Below are positions 37,130 through 50,300 of a stretch of 64,000 bases of DNA, one piece after another. Source of the stretch: Struthio camelus (taxonomy: Eukaryota; Chordata; Aves; Struthioniformes; Struthionidae); contig NC_090945.1 in the NCBI RefSeq assembly GCF_040807025.1, forward strand, positions 37,937,088 through 38,001,087. Reading direction: 5' to 3'. The stretch's first letter is position 1, and each line of letters opens with the position of its first letter. The notes below the pieces were generated by a model, which saw nothing but the letters and a program-made list of their open reading frames with translations, was not told the DNA's origin and made no database searches. Both the position numbers and the translations under genes were made by a program.

Positions 37130-37901
37130 GCATAACACACTTAAAAACTGTACAGGATTAAATACTGGAGCAGACAGTAGAACCCAACTGTGTCCTGCTC
37201 ATTTTTGGTATGCCAGCTGAATGATCAGTTATTTCCATGGAGTGGTGTAGTTCCAAGTGACAGCAGAAAGCCACATGCCAAAGGAGCATGCAGCCTCATG
37301 CTTAGAGCAGCTATATGGGAAATGCAGGGTCAAGTTCTCTCCACAGAGAAAAAGCTGAACAGGCATGCATGGTCCATGCACTGAGCTAACATATAAAAGG
37401 GCAATACTCCTCAGCAGGTTGTGCAGGGCCAGTAGAATTGTGATGGTTATGCTGAACCTCACAGGTCAAAATGAATCTCAGACAGCTCAGGTGTACATTA
37501 GTGATGCAGTCTCAGAACTGAAAAGATTTGCCTGCGTATCCAAAGGATGTTATCTGGGCACCTATAAAGAGAAGGCAAGCAAAAAGTCTGACGATTTAAT
37601 TTTTGGATGCAGGCACTTACATCTTGTGGTATTAGCCTCAGGCACTTACTTAAGCAGCCAGTGACTTTGTCCTTCCCCCTCTCTGTCAGAAACCAGGATA
37701 AATAGGGGAGTACATAATTTTTTTCCTTCTGCCAGGCATGGAGGTGTGTGTGACCGTTCTTAATTACAGCTGGATGTTTTAATCTTAGGTACTGGTGTGC
37801 CCATACCAAGTTATTAGTGGACACCACTAGATTTCACATCTAAGAGCTGTGAATTTCCCTTCTCACAAAAAGGAAGCTACAAAAGCTGAGTTTACACTTG
37901 T

Positions 37902-37907
37902 TTTATT
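37902..37907 (-). promoter_or_regulatory. Likely GATB poly(A) signal AATAAA
   Basis: On the minus strand this is AATAAA, 361 nt after the GATB stop and the first canonical signal in that direction. Beyond it the minus strand is U/GU-rich (CTTTTGTAGCTTCCTTTTTG), as expected downstream of a cleavage site. Confidence 0.5.
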
Positions 37908-37962
37908 ACAAAACTGACCAGTGCAACTTCAGTTCTTTGTGTACTCACACAGGAAGTTGTTT

Positions 37963-37974
37963 CCCCCCCCCCCC
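37963..37974. repeat. C12 homopolymer
   Basis: A run of 12 C followed by ACCCCA. It lies within or just beside the presumed GATB 3' UTR, where it reads as G12. Confidence 0.93.
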
Positions 37975-38267
37975 ACCCCAACTTACTTACGTGGAAATGG
38001 CATTTTTGAACATCCCACCAAAGCGGAGATGGAAATGACCGGCTGTATCGTCTTCTGCTGCAAATGCTTCTTGATTTTTGTCCTGCCTTTGGCTGATGCA
38101 TCCAAGGAAGACTAGAACCTGATACTCTCTGAAGAGTAACCAATGTGGGAAAAATAATCCTCTTTCAAGCTAAGTCACCAAAGCTGATTTGCAGTGAACA
38201 GAACCGAACTAAACAGAATGAAGCAAATGGCACCTTCTGTAGGTATTTGTGCAGTTATTTTGTACTG

Positions 38268-38396
38268 TTATTCTGACAGCTTCTTCTCCAGTATTTGCTT
38301 CACCAGAACAGGATTGGATCGTCCTCGTGTTGCTCTCTGAACCAGTCCAATTAACTTATTTAGAACTTTTAGGTTTCCTGCTTTTATTGCCATAAC
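38268..38396 (-). CDS. GATB: GATB terminal coding exon
   Basis: Minus-strand acceptor TTGCTTTTAAAG before GTTATGGCA, with the stop at 38270-38268. It encodes [20 protein letters not shown] then [20 protein letters not shown] and SE. This is the end of the YqeY-like domain, and its [13 protein letters not shown] segment matches the highly conserved tail of bacterial GatB. 43 codons including the stop. Confidence 0.96.
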   Translation of the reverse strand, partial: VMAIKAGNLKVLNKLIGLVQRATRGRSNPVLVKQILEKKLSE

Positions 38397-41300
38397 CTTT
38401 AAAAGCAAGAGAGAGACGCCACTGTTATGGGGAAAAACGGGTATCTTCACTCATTCACAGCCTCGGTATGACTATTTTTGTCCTTTGGACCATGGTTGTA
38501 GAATGCCATGTTTTTGGGGTTATTATTTACAAAAAACACCTTCAATTGTGCAGTAGCTCTGGGCAGTTCCTACTCCACTCCCATGAGACAATAGCAACTC
38601 TCTACAGCAGCAGGGCTTACAGCTAATAGATTTACTTTTATTGAAAAAGTCAAGAAAACACTTTTGGATTTAAACAGTTTCTGAAAGTCAAACAGTAACT
38701 CCCTCGAAAACAACCAGAAAAATGTGACGGATTTTTTTTCCTCGCCCCAATAGCATCTATTACACTTTTGACTCAAGGTACTGGTCAGTTATAACGAATA
38801 ACTAACTGGCATTGAATGACAACTTGATAATATTTGTGACATCCTTCAAGTGAAGACTTAGGTATTTCTGTAGTATCATGGTATTTCCTCTAAGCTAGGA
38901 ATCCTCTGTACCAAAGCAATTAACTTACTCATCAGAAATATGACCTATCAGAGAGCCAGTGTTTGATTCACAATCATCACCTGCAAAATATCAGGGGCCA
39001 TATTTAAATGCTAAGTAAAAACACTGGGGAGGAAAGAGTCAAACTCCCTTTCAAGTTTTCTAAAGGAGATGCCCCTGCTGAAACACAAACTTCCTGCCCT
39101 TGTATTGTTTGTGTGGCAGGGAGGGCATTCTCTGCACTGTCAGAGTTCCTGGGCAAAACACGATAGCTTCAACTAAACAGGATGTCATAGTCACAGACGG
39201 TAAGGGTAGAAGGACTGATAGCATATGACCCACCAACTGCGGCAAGAGCATGCACAAATGCAAATATCGCTACTCATTAATGTATCTGAATTATTGGCAG
39301 GCTGAAATCTTATCTGTAATGTCTCAATATGGAAAGGACTCATTACTCCTTATCTGCTAGAAATTACCTACACGGGGAAGAGTACACTACAGTCTAGATA
39401 CTGCATTTTCATCAATTGCTCTGTGTTGGTTTGAGCAACTGCTTGTGAGTTAATTCATTTTAAAAAGGTTACCATCAAACAGCAAGGTGTACCCTTTCCT
39501 TCCTAGCAAGTACTCAACTATGTTTTGAAAGGTAAGCTCTCTTAGCAATTTAAAGCACTGAATTACAGGCCTTCAAGACAGCTGTTGCCTTTGTGAAATA
39601 TCACCTGGAAAAAGTTGTAAGGCCATTTTACTGCGTTCAGCTTGACTGAAACACTGGAAAACAGAGAGGAATTAAATTTGCAGAGAAGGCATTATTATTG
39701 AAATGGGATTGTAGTTATGGACCTTCAGCTTTTGCACTTCCCAATCAGTTCTAATGTTCTTTCTATCCACACTTGTGCTTTAGCAGTAGTCTGAATACAC
39801 AGAAGCACTTTTATCAGCCTCTGCAAATGAGTCAGTCTGATGGAGGTCACGCCAACCTACTGCAAGCTCATTTTCTTTATCGAAAGCTCTTGCAGAGCTG
39901 TTAGCACCCCCCAATGAGATCTGGGGTAGGTGGTATTGTTCTCAAAAGATGTTAATTTTTTTTTCCAAATGGCAAATGTATCTAGACAATGTTTATATTA
40001 GAAGTAAGCTATTCACTCCTGCTTTTACATTTTTGCTCCAGAGAATGTATAAGCGCTTGTTTCCATTTTGTTTTTCTAAAGCTGATGTTAGATACCGTCT
40101 AGACTCCTTCCTACTCCTTCCCTTCATGCTCAGCAAGCTTTTTCCCTTTTCCTGGCTCAGAGCGTGTTAGATCGACAGGCTGCTGCATGTCCCTCAAAGG
40201 AGACAGGGACGAGACAAACCCACGTCTTTCCCACTATGGCATTTGCACTGCTGCAACAGCCCAGGAGCAGCAGAGCTCAAGACACCCAATGCTGCTGCCA
40301 CGCCGGTCCCTCCTCCCACCCCACAGACCCTCTTCCGCTGCAGAGCCAAGTGGCCTTGTCCCTTCAGCAGTGAAGGGAGCCAGGGACATTGGCAAGAGAG
40401 ACATAAGTGAAACTCTTGCCTCACCACTTCTGATGTTGTCTCTAATTCCATAACTAACATACACTTTGCTGGTAGATAACCTCAGTCTTCATATTCAGAA
40501 CAGTTTAACACTGTTGCCCTAACATCACAAAAGATGACACAAAAATCGGAGTTATGTTTATCCAAGTGGCCAGGTCAAGTTACTGGCAGTACACTCCATA
40601 GCTGAAGAGGAAAAGACCTCCACAGTTTTGCTTTCTTGCAGTGATTTTTTTATGGTCTTTCAGAATGATTTGACACGTTAGCCAGACTGGTAATTTCTTC
40701 TGCTAATCATTTTGTGTATGCTCCAGTTTCCAAAAAACAAAAAAACAAAAAAAAACCAAAAAACCCACAAAAAAACCCAAAACACTTAGTGAAATATGAA
40801 AGGAAAAAAAAGACCCTGATGAAAACTGAACAGCAGCTCTATAAAAACATGAAATACTTCCTATACTGTCTCTAGAGCTCAAATAGCAATCAAAAGGGGG
40901 GGGGGGGAGGGGAAGGCCATTTTAATCCCCTTTTTAGTGCCACAGACTACCAGAGTGCCCAAGCTTCCCAGCATCATCATAATCACCTCATCTTCTTGTC
41001 CATCAATCACCGCCTGGCAGATTTGTTCAAGCTCTTTTTGATCCTGGATCAGTTCAAGTTTCTTTTCTTTAACAATTTCAAGAGGGGTCTTCCCTTCCCC
41101 CTTCCACAATTCCTCAAGCACCTGAAAATCACAGTGAGTAGCAATGGTCAGAGTCTTTATATACCAGTGTCATTTATGTGCAGTATTTCGGTTACCGAAC
41201 TAAGAAGTCAGATTTTAGTAACAGCCAGAGCAGGTGGTCTAAATGTGAACAAACCCAAGACTTAACCCATGCCTCACAGAAAGAGCTCTTTTGTCCTCCC

Positions 41301-44300
41301 TCCACAATTGCAGCCTGAAATGAAGCAAAATATTTTCACATCCTGCATAAGAGCAGGGTAATTGCTCACAAACGGTGCTCTGCAGCCTACCACAGCCCTC
41401 AGAGCTACCTGTTCAAAGAAGTTTGCCTAGCATAACCCCAGTGCACCTCGCTGTGCCTGCTTTACGACGGTGCGCACTGCGCACGCTGCATGGAGCTACT
41501 TCTCCCGCGCTGGCAGGGGAGGAAACGCAATGGCAGTCACTGACTGCAAAGCTGTTTCTTAGGCAGGACTTGTGCTCATCTCACATTACTCACAAGAACT
41601 GTCTGAGAGCAGTAAGAAAATGCATTTCCATGACAAATGTCTCTGCGCAGGAACTGATGATTAGCTGACCGTTGTACCAAGTCCAATCCCAGGTAACACA
41701 TCCCATTACCAATCCTCATCAGCAAGCTGTAATGAGGATACATATGACAAAGCAGAAGAAAAACAGTGCCAAGCAGAATCTATGCTGCAGCTCCGGCTCA
41801 TCTATGTATCACCTCCAGGTACATGAGTGCTGGCTAAATCTATGCCTCTGGAATAATTACTAGTTAATGTGAGTGTGTTTTCCTGTGCTGCAGCAGGGCT
41901 ATCGCCCTAGAATAAACCTGAGAGAAGAGAACATTTATAAAAAACCAATTTCCTTGGGCAGTCATTTTCTGTATTCCCTCTGCTCTTATTTCAGAAAGGT
42001 AGGAGGAGAGAAAGAAAACCCTTATTGAAACAGCTGCTTGTGCTTGATCTTGCACTGAAGATATAATTGTATGTTTGGGCCATCGCTCTGTACCGATCTG
42101 GAAATGGATGTCATGTCAAAAATTGAGCATTAAGTACTTACTGTAGGATGAAGAGGAGGCTGGGAAAGGGAGAGGAGAAGGGGCATTCAATCTGCATGCT
42201 AAATAATTAGCAGGGCAGCAAGACAAATTAGCATGTGGGACTGTATTTTAACTATCCCAGCAACTTTCTTCAACACAAGAATTTTCTGGTACAAAAGACC
42301 TTCAGTGATACAATTTTATAGCTACAGCAGGTACTTAAGAAACATGTATTGACACTGTTCCTGCAAGGAGATGGATCTGTTTGCCAGCTGTACCCCTAAA
42401 GCTTTTGATGAGATTGTATTGCTCTGCTAGAGACCTCAAGAGAGGGTAATGACACACAGCTGTACCACGAAGGCTGTTATCTTGTGCGTTCTCTGTAAGA
42501 AGGTGAAGGGCAGAAAGACAGATCACAATATTAGAGTTACTGATAAGTAGTTAGAATTACAACCACTAGAAGTGAAGGTTTAAGCTGTTTGTATCTAAAA
42601 ATCAATGCAATATAAGACATCTTACACAAGCCTTTCCTTTTAGTGCAGTACTTAAAAATCATCACACCAGAGCTACCTAAAACACCCTAGAAAAAAATAC
42701 ATCCAAAAGAGATTCAACCTGTCTGCTGCTGCTTGCCTTTCTTTTGTCCCACTCCACTGCCCGATTCCACAGGCAGCCCCCAACCGCTCCTTTCCCGAGG
42801 GACCAGGCAGGAGCTTTCTGCCCTCCGTTCTGAGGCCTCCTGCAGGGCTGGGGCAGAAGAGCAGCCCTCAGAAGGAGCTGCCCCCTCTTTGCGCAACACA
42901 GCCCACAGCAAACACCCCGGAGCACCTGAAGTGCTGCACAAACCAGAGACTGGCCAACGAACAAGCCACATGGCCTTTATGGAAAACAGCAGAAGTCGTT
43001 CTGAGGACCAGGAAGTATTCAAGCAGGATGCTGTAGGCTGTGGGAGGGGAAAATCTGCAACAAACAAAAGCTAAGCAGCCAGCCATGGCGGAGTTACCCA
43101 GCAGCACCTCGTACATCAACCTGACTTAGATCAGGGGCAGGGCAGCTTGACAATCAGAGATCCCACTCTGAGTCCCTGCTATTCCTATGCCAAACATCTG
43201 CTGGCAGAGAGAAATGCTTGCCCATTAGAAACCTTAAGGCCCAGATTTTCCCTGTGGCATCATGGGTGCTTTTTAATTTGGTAACAAACACATCCACTAA
43301 CTAGTAGAGCAACAACGTTATCGAGGACTGTGCTTGTTCATAGGTAGGTAGGAAAGCAGAAAGAGATGTGGCCAAGTCCTGTCAAAGATGTACTTTTAAA
43401 AAAAGTGTTTCTCTACTTGGCACGGAGTACAAATCTAAAGAAAGCAGTTTAAAAAATGATTTCAACTCATTTACACAAACTGCCTGCACCAGAACAGTGG
43501 GATCAAATTATGAAGTCTCCAGAGCCAAAACGAGAATCTCAAGCCTCATTTCCATTGCTGAAATCTCCATAGTTTCTACTATTGATTCTTGCCTGAGCGT
43601 GATTAGATTTTAATGATGTTCTGCTGTCTCTACCTACACAGGCATAGCAGCAAACCATTGGTCAAGATGAATTAATCAGGACTTAACGTCTGGCTGCCAC
43701 AGGCATCATATCAAACATTTTGCAACTGGTGAACATGCCAGCTGACTGCCATGCCTGAGAACAGCTCCAACTGGAAACTTTACCTACAGCTGTTTGCTGC
43801 CAAAGGTGGGAGGGAAGCAGCCGGCACCACCACTTGAGCCAGGCCTGTGGGAATCTCTCCCTTCCAGCGATGGAAAGCCTTGATGTCTGGCGGTTGTCCC
43901 TCAGCCTCTGACAAAAGCAAGGGCTAGGCTGGGTCCAGTGCTCCAGATGGTACAGCCATAATAGCCAAAGCAGATGGTTCTGTTTAGGTTTGTGTACTGT
44001 ACTTATCTCCCTGGTAACTGCTTGTATGTAGGGGGTGCCAAATGGGGGTCTCAAAACATTCCTATGTGGATGACCTACACAACTGCATAAGCAAACGCCA
44101 CTTGGGGTCTGGACTCTTCCATACCCTGCACTAGCTCCCCGATGAGCATGTAACAAGGGTTTCCACGCTGGGTTGCTCGAGCATGGCTGTCAGCAGCAGG
44201 GGTAAGTTTCTGCTTCCCTGGCCCAGAAACCACCCTCCTCCTACAATGCCATAACTCAAAAGCAGAGCCCTTACGCCATGGATGTAGTTGCTGCCAATCC

Positions 44301-47300
44301 TGCAAATGAGGGCTGAGGTCCCACTTGAGGCATACTGTCCTGTCAACCTGGGCTCAACCCTGCTCTCGCACCCTGGGTCAGTAGCACCAGTATGTCCCAC
44401 TGCAGACTTCAAAATGGTGCCTCCTGGGGGGTGGGGAGAGGGGGGAAGGCAGAGCACGTGTCTGTGCAGGCTCCCTGGATCCGGGACATGCTCACCCCAC
44501 AGCCCTGAACACAGGCAGAGCTGGGAGCTGCTTCACTTTGCAGAGCCGTGTCAGTCTTGAAACCACTTCAAAAACCTCTGGAGAAGGATGCTGTATTTGA
44601 TAGCAAGTTGGGCGTGAGCTCTGTAATTACCTAAGTGGTAATTATGTAAGCACACAGTGCCCTTTCCTTGGCATATGCTTACTCCTATAGAATGTTCTGT
44701 GTTTATAATCAGCGCTCACAGCTTTTATCTATCTGGTTTTAATGCCTTATTCAGCAGAGACTGAACACAAACCTCTTTAAAAATTTAAACTGTTAACAAC
44801 TTCCTACAGTGACTATGTATGCACACGCATGTCTGTGTGCTCACCCCATCAAACCCTTCCATCATTTCTTGTTGGATCTGTCTCCACCACTGCAGTTCAT
44901 TCTCCTCCACCCGAAGTGCTGCAATTCATCTGCTGTTGTGTATATATAGCCCCTTCTGCCCTCAGGCCATCCAGTATCTGTGCCTACTGCTGAGAATTGC
45001 TATAAACATTTGTTATTCTTCTGACATCTAGGCAACCAAAATACTTTTCTAAATGTGGCAAGGTTGCTGCAGTTTGATAGCATCACTCAGTGATGGCAAG
45101 CAGTACTGTTATTACTCTGTGTCCAATTTCAGAACACACAGGACAACACGCACATTACAAGGAGTTAGTAATTAAACAAGAGATACATCTCTGAAATTCC
45201 TAATGTTTCACAATCTCTCAGAAGTGCTGGCATACAAATATATTATAAGGCAAAAAGCTCCTTTACAAGAGCATTAATACCCTGTCTCTACCTCCACAAG
45301 AGGCTGAGAGTTAAAAATGGAGTTATGAAGTCTCTCTCAAACGCAGACTCCACTGATGGGCACTCCATAACCCCGCAGGCACAGAATTGCTGTGCATCCC
45401 AATGCACTTGCTATTAATATTTTATGTCCTTTCTGAAGCTTTTACTTTTCTACTCCAAAATTACCAAATGCACACGCCCAAAGTTAGACATTTAAATCCA
45501 TATTTATGGTGCCTGTAATAAGCAGCTGGCTATTCAAAGAAGCAGAGCAATCACCACACCAATTAAGAACCACGAGCACCTCTATTTAAAAAAAAAAAAA
45601 AAAAAAAGGGGGGGGGGGGGACATTTAAGTGCAAGTGCCTCCAAGAAAGGCGAACAGCCACATTTACAATTCTTACACTTGGTTTATAATCATGCAAAAA
45701 GTGAACTGACCCCAGTACTGTTCCAAAGCTATACTTGGACTGAATCAATACATGCTAAAGAGGTAGACCTGCCCTCTATATTTCAGAGTGTTAAAAGCTT
45801 GAAACCACACAAGGTAAGTTATATATCTTCATTAACCATTTCACAGATGACCACCTGAGAAGAAACAGCCGTCTAATATACTTATCTAGAAGACATTAAT
45901 TAATCTGAAAGGCCAACGCACTCCACATAAAACGAGCCTGCAAGAATTTGAGATGAATGATGATTCCCTATCACCAAAAAAATCTCAAAATGGTGTCTAT
46001 ATACACAGAGCACTCACCATACCTATTATAAGCAGTTCACAACTTCACATACAAATGTGTCTCATGATGACTTCCCAGACTGTCCTAAGCAAGATGATAC
46101 TTAAAAAGGGAGGAAAACTGGCTTTACCCACAGTACTTGCTCAAAACAGCTAAGATAGTTGCTCCAAGAAGCCAGAAGAAAATCAAAGAAAGGCTATACC
46201 TCTCCATTTTTGACTCGAGGGGTATGCCACAGTAGCCCTCTTTTTCTGAGTACACCCAGAGGAACTATATCCTTTTCCATATGCTAACATTCAGGAATGT
46301 AACACCTAGTATGCCATAGTATTTAGTAGCTGAAACTCTCGGTCTAACTGCAAGTCACAGTTTAGTTCCTATTGACCATTCACTCAGGGCTCTACCTACC
46401 AGCCTGAGATCTAGCGTTCAGCCTGTTCGGAAGCAGGATTTCCTCAATTGACTTCAGTTCTCGTTGCTTAAATCTAGTATTTGGTTTACGAACCCTTTTA
46501 ACATTGAATATACAGATATATCTGTAAGATTATATGTGCACAAGGCATTATCATCTATTACATGTATATAGTATATAATAGTTAAGGATATATTTTATCT
46601 ATATATAAAATTTATCCTTCATCAATACTCTAAATAATTTACTTTTTAAAATAACCAATATACTGGCACATACTTTTTATAAAATTGCTCTGTAAATAGA
46701 GTAAGCAGCTACACATTCAAAGTACAGTAAAATCAAAAAGGTACTTACTTGTTTGGCTGCTGAAGAAGAAATTTCTCTTTTTTCTAGAAGGTTCAGAAGG
46801 TCCGCCAGGAGAAAAGAACTGACGGGGCTATAGAAAAAGGGGCACCAAACCAAAGTTACCTCAGAACATAAAGGATAAGAAATATATCCAGGCTACTGTT
46901 GTTTGCCTAAAGCTCACACAGTTTAGCATGACAAGCTAGTATCTTCCTCGTGATACACTATATTCAACTTCTAAAGTCTGTTTTTGATTGCCTGATTATG
47001 TTTTACCATTCTCCTGTTTCAAAGGAGCAAAGCCACTGATTACTACTCTTAAGTAAATGGTCCTCTTCTCTGGAAGGCATTTGGTTAACTTCATTCATCA
47101 TGACGCTGTCAAGGCCAAATAGCTTTCCCTAAAGTAACAAACTTCACAGATAATAAATAAAGTAGAAGTGAGCAAAGGAGTGACAAGATACTATTCATGA
47201 TACGTGAGAAAAGGAACATTTTTGTTTCAGCATTGTAGTAACCAGAAAGCCTTACCTTTCCTTCACTGTAAGGGCATGCTGTTTTAAGTAACTGAGTAGG

Positions 47301-50300
47301 TCATTTAGAATCCAGCCGATCACTTTCTTTGGCTTCATCTGCGTCTTCTTTATTACATTTTCAAAGTATTCTGCTAATCCGTCTTCATTCTGTTTAAGAA
47401 AAGTTAAATTGCATCAAAGATACTGAAGTAAAAGCATGATTACTTTCATTACACATTATATTCAGAGTATAAATACACAGTCCTAAAGTAAACTTGATTT
47501 AAGGAATTCATTGTAAAGTCATAAGACTTTGGGGTAATTTTACTAAGGTAACCGCAAGGAAACTGTTATGTCTAGAATACATACGTACAGCTTATCTGTC
47601 AGCCAGTCTCTATCTTTCAATGCAACTTCCAGGAAAGAAACAATCTTTTTTTCCTCTTAACTCCTCCCTAAAATTAGCATCTGGGGAGAAGCTGTCTCAT
47701 CTTCTCTTGTATTTTAGAAAACACATATACTGCTAGAAGGTATAACGCTCCCATCTAACAAGCTGTCATGCTTTTATCAAGAAAAGATTCCTCTTGAAAC
47801 TATCTACAGATATTTCGATCTTGCAATCACCTCTTGTTTGGATTTATGGAATAAGATTAGCTTGAGTTCATCCTTGAATGAAATGGAAAGTTCATGCTGT
47901 AAGAAGTGAGGTTTTATTTTTCTATTTTTTTCCACAGAAAATAGGTGAAGTTTTCCACAGTACACTAAATGCTCAGGAGGTACAACAGTAGGGGGTTCAA
48001 TTTCTAGCCTAAGTGAAATCTGAGATTGTTTTTAGAAGAACAGATACTGCACAGTCTGATGAAGGCTGTGCTGTTTGTCATCCAGGCAATGATGGATCTT
48101 TAACTGTAGCACACAACTCATTAGGTCTACTGAAGGCTGAGGAGATATTAAATGACACTTCCTACCTTTTCAAGGAGGAATCCAAATCCAGTGTACCACT
48201 GGATTTCTGCATTCAATGGCATAAATGCACAGGAGGGGAAGCCAGCTCTCCGGAGTTGTGAGAGGTAGCAGGTTAGAATCAGCCAATGAATTATCTAAGT
48301 GTACTGTCATTACAGTGAAAACATTTTCCAAGCACACACTGATTGCAGCCAGATCACTTTGACCACTTCTGAGCAAACAAAATGCAGGTACGCACCAAAC
48401 CAAAGCCTGACTTTTCTACTCAAATACACCCATCAAAACAGTCTCATGTGCCCTTGTCTTTAAAGTCAATCTGTCACCATAAAAATACAGAATGTCAGAC
48501 TTTCCTCCTCAAAACTTTCACAACACAAACTTCGAACAGCTCTAGACACCACGTTTTCTTCTTTCATTGGTAATGATGTATGGCTTTTGAGAAGACTGCA
48601 GACTACTTCTGCTCTCAGTTAAAACTGTAAAATAGAACAAAGTGTACTGAGATTAATGGGTTGATGTGCTGTAAAACTGGTGAGACAACAATCAGACCCA
48701 TCACCTTTACCTCGAGAACTTGAGCAAAGAATCTAAGTTCCTAGCCTAGGTTAGCCACTGAGGTCCTCTGTGAACCCAGGGAACTCCCCCCTACTTATGT
48801 ACGTAATGCACATACACATGCTTCCTATCCAGTGTTCTTTCAAATTTAATTAGCAGTTACTTAAAAACCAAATAATGTAAAATCTAAATATATTAGGAGA
48901 ACAAATTTGACTTTAAAACACCAAAAGAGTGATGCGGTTTATCAAAGTACACTGAACTTAAGAATTGTGTGCGTTATGTGGAATTATTCAAATGATGAAT
49001 TACTAAACATCATACTTTTTCTAATTCACCTCAGATTTCATTAGTACAAACACACACAGACTATTACAACAGTGGGTTCACTTCCATAAAAATGCCTGTC
49101 CAGTTCACTTAGGAAAAGAAGTGAAAAACTGCTACTGCTGTTTTTTTTGTGGTCTTCTGGGGTTTTTTTGTAGGTTTTTTTTTTTTGTTTACAAGTTCTG
49201 GGGAGGGTTTTTACAAATACTACACAGAACAGGTCTAGCTACAGCATTAAGCATACAAAGCCAACGTCTGCAGTTGCCACATGTCTGAATGCAGACTACA
49301 TAGCTCAGACGCAGCATGTTCGACACTTTCACCATGTATATACTAGAGAGCTTATCTCTAGCAGCGAGCACATTCAGATTTCTGGATATCAGCAGCCTGG
49401 CTGGAGTTACAGCTCTTACTCTGCTGCCAGACCTTTGAAAATCAAGGACAAATATATCCAGGCCTCATATTTTGATCAGATCATTTCCAGGGTGCAGGAG
49501 GACATAAGCCCAGGAATACTCAAATAGAGGGTAGACTTACATATGCCAGCAGATACTGAAACCATACTTGTTATTTCCGCACATGAAAATGGACATATTT
49601 CTCAAAAATCCTTTGCTTTTTTTTTTTTCTTCTTTTTTTTTTTAAAGAGACTGTCATTTTCTGTAGCCAAAGAGGAGGAAAACCCAGCAACGCTAGACTG
49701 AAATGAATAAGGCAGAGTGTCAAAACATCAGAACGAGAGACAGAAAAGAAACATTTTCCTTATTTTCTTGTCATATAAAAAACCTGCAAGAATAACTTGA
49801 TTCTCTTCGATTTGTAGCTATTCTGTACTGCTTTAAGTTGACTTTAATCTGCTGTGCATTTTGGTCAACTCTTCTCAGGTCAAATTCTCTTAAAGTACCA
49901 AATTAATTTCAATGACTCTCACTCAAAAGAGAAAGGACCTTGTTAAGCTTGGGGAAAAAAAAAAAAAAAAAAACAGGGGCACCTCTGACACTGAGCTCTA
50001 TCATCCATCATTTAAAAAAAAAAAAACATCAAAATCTTAACTAAGATCCTTCCTACTAATCTAAGCGTCATCAGTTTCCCATGTTCTGTCCATACTAGGT
50101 ATTTCTGCTTCTGTATTTCTACATCATAGCTTATGAAGAGTTAACATACTCACATACACAAACCTGTCCCTTGTGACAAAACTGAGCTGAAAACCACTGC
50201 AAGCCATAACATTCTGGTTTACAGGAGTGTTAACTGACTGCCTCACTTAATTCTGAATAACATATTTTAATCTTCATAGAAGGGAAAACAGAATTCTGGA

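Larger units (their letters stand above)
26837..38267. other. Tail-to-tail interval between FHIP1A and GATB (11.4 kb)
   Basis: This region starts as FHIP1A 3' UTR and ends as GATB 3' UTR; neither transcript end is certain. It holds a candidate ATTAAA signal (27779-27784), a perfect hairpin (29726-29754), overlapping hairpins near 29203-29234, the unassigned exon-like segment 31728-31878, and homopolymers at 36450-36464 (T15), 37109-37129 (C10A11) and 37963-37974 (C12). Open frames at 28438-28734, 30673-31029 and 37365-37664 carry no recognisable domain. Confidence 0.7.
38397..40986 (-). other. GATB last intron (2.6 kb)
   Basis: It holds an A-rich low-complexity stretch (40731-40783) and a G12 run (40896-40907) just inside the donor end. 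A somewhat GC-rich segment at 40190-40450 has overlapping open frames but no recognisable protein. Confidence 0.85.
41122..46748 (-). other. GATB intron (5.6 kb)
   Basis: It contains an A20G13 tract (45588-45620) and a G-rich stretch (44426-44449). Two GC-rich parts (42700-43100 and 43680-44560) carry many overlapping open frames on both strands, the longest 157 codons. None resembles a known protein, and overlap on several frames argues that base composition causes them. An AT-rich segment lies at 46500-46680. Confidence 0.82.

Noticed and set aside
37365..37664. 99-codon plus-strand open frame near the GATB 3' end
   Set aside because: It looks mildly protein-like near its end, but has no recognised family and no supporting exon structure.
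43683..44156. 157-codon minus-strand open frame in a GATB intron
   Set aside because: Rich in W, H and C, with no domain, overlapped by other long frames on both strands in a GC-rich patch, and lacking convincing splice context. Best explained by base composition.
44426..44449. G-quadruplex call
   Set aside because: There are only three G runs of four or more and then a GG pair. Kept as a G-rich tract without a structural claim.
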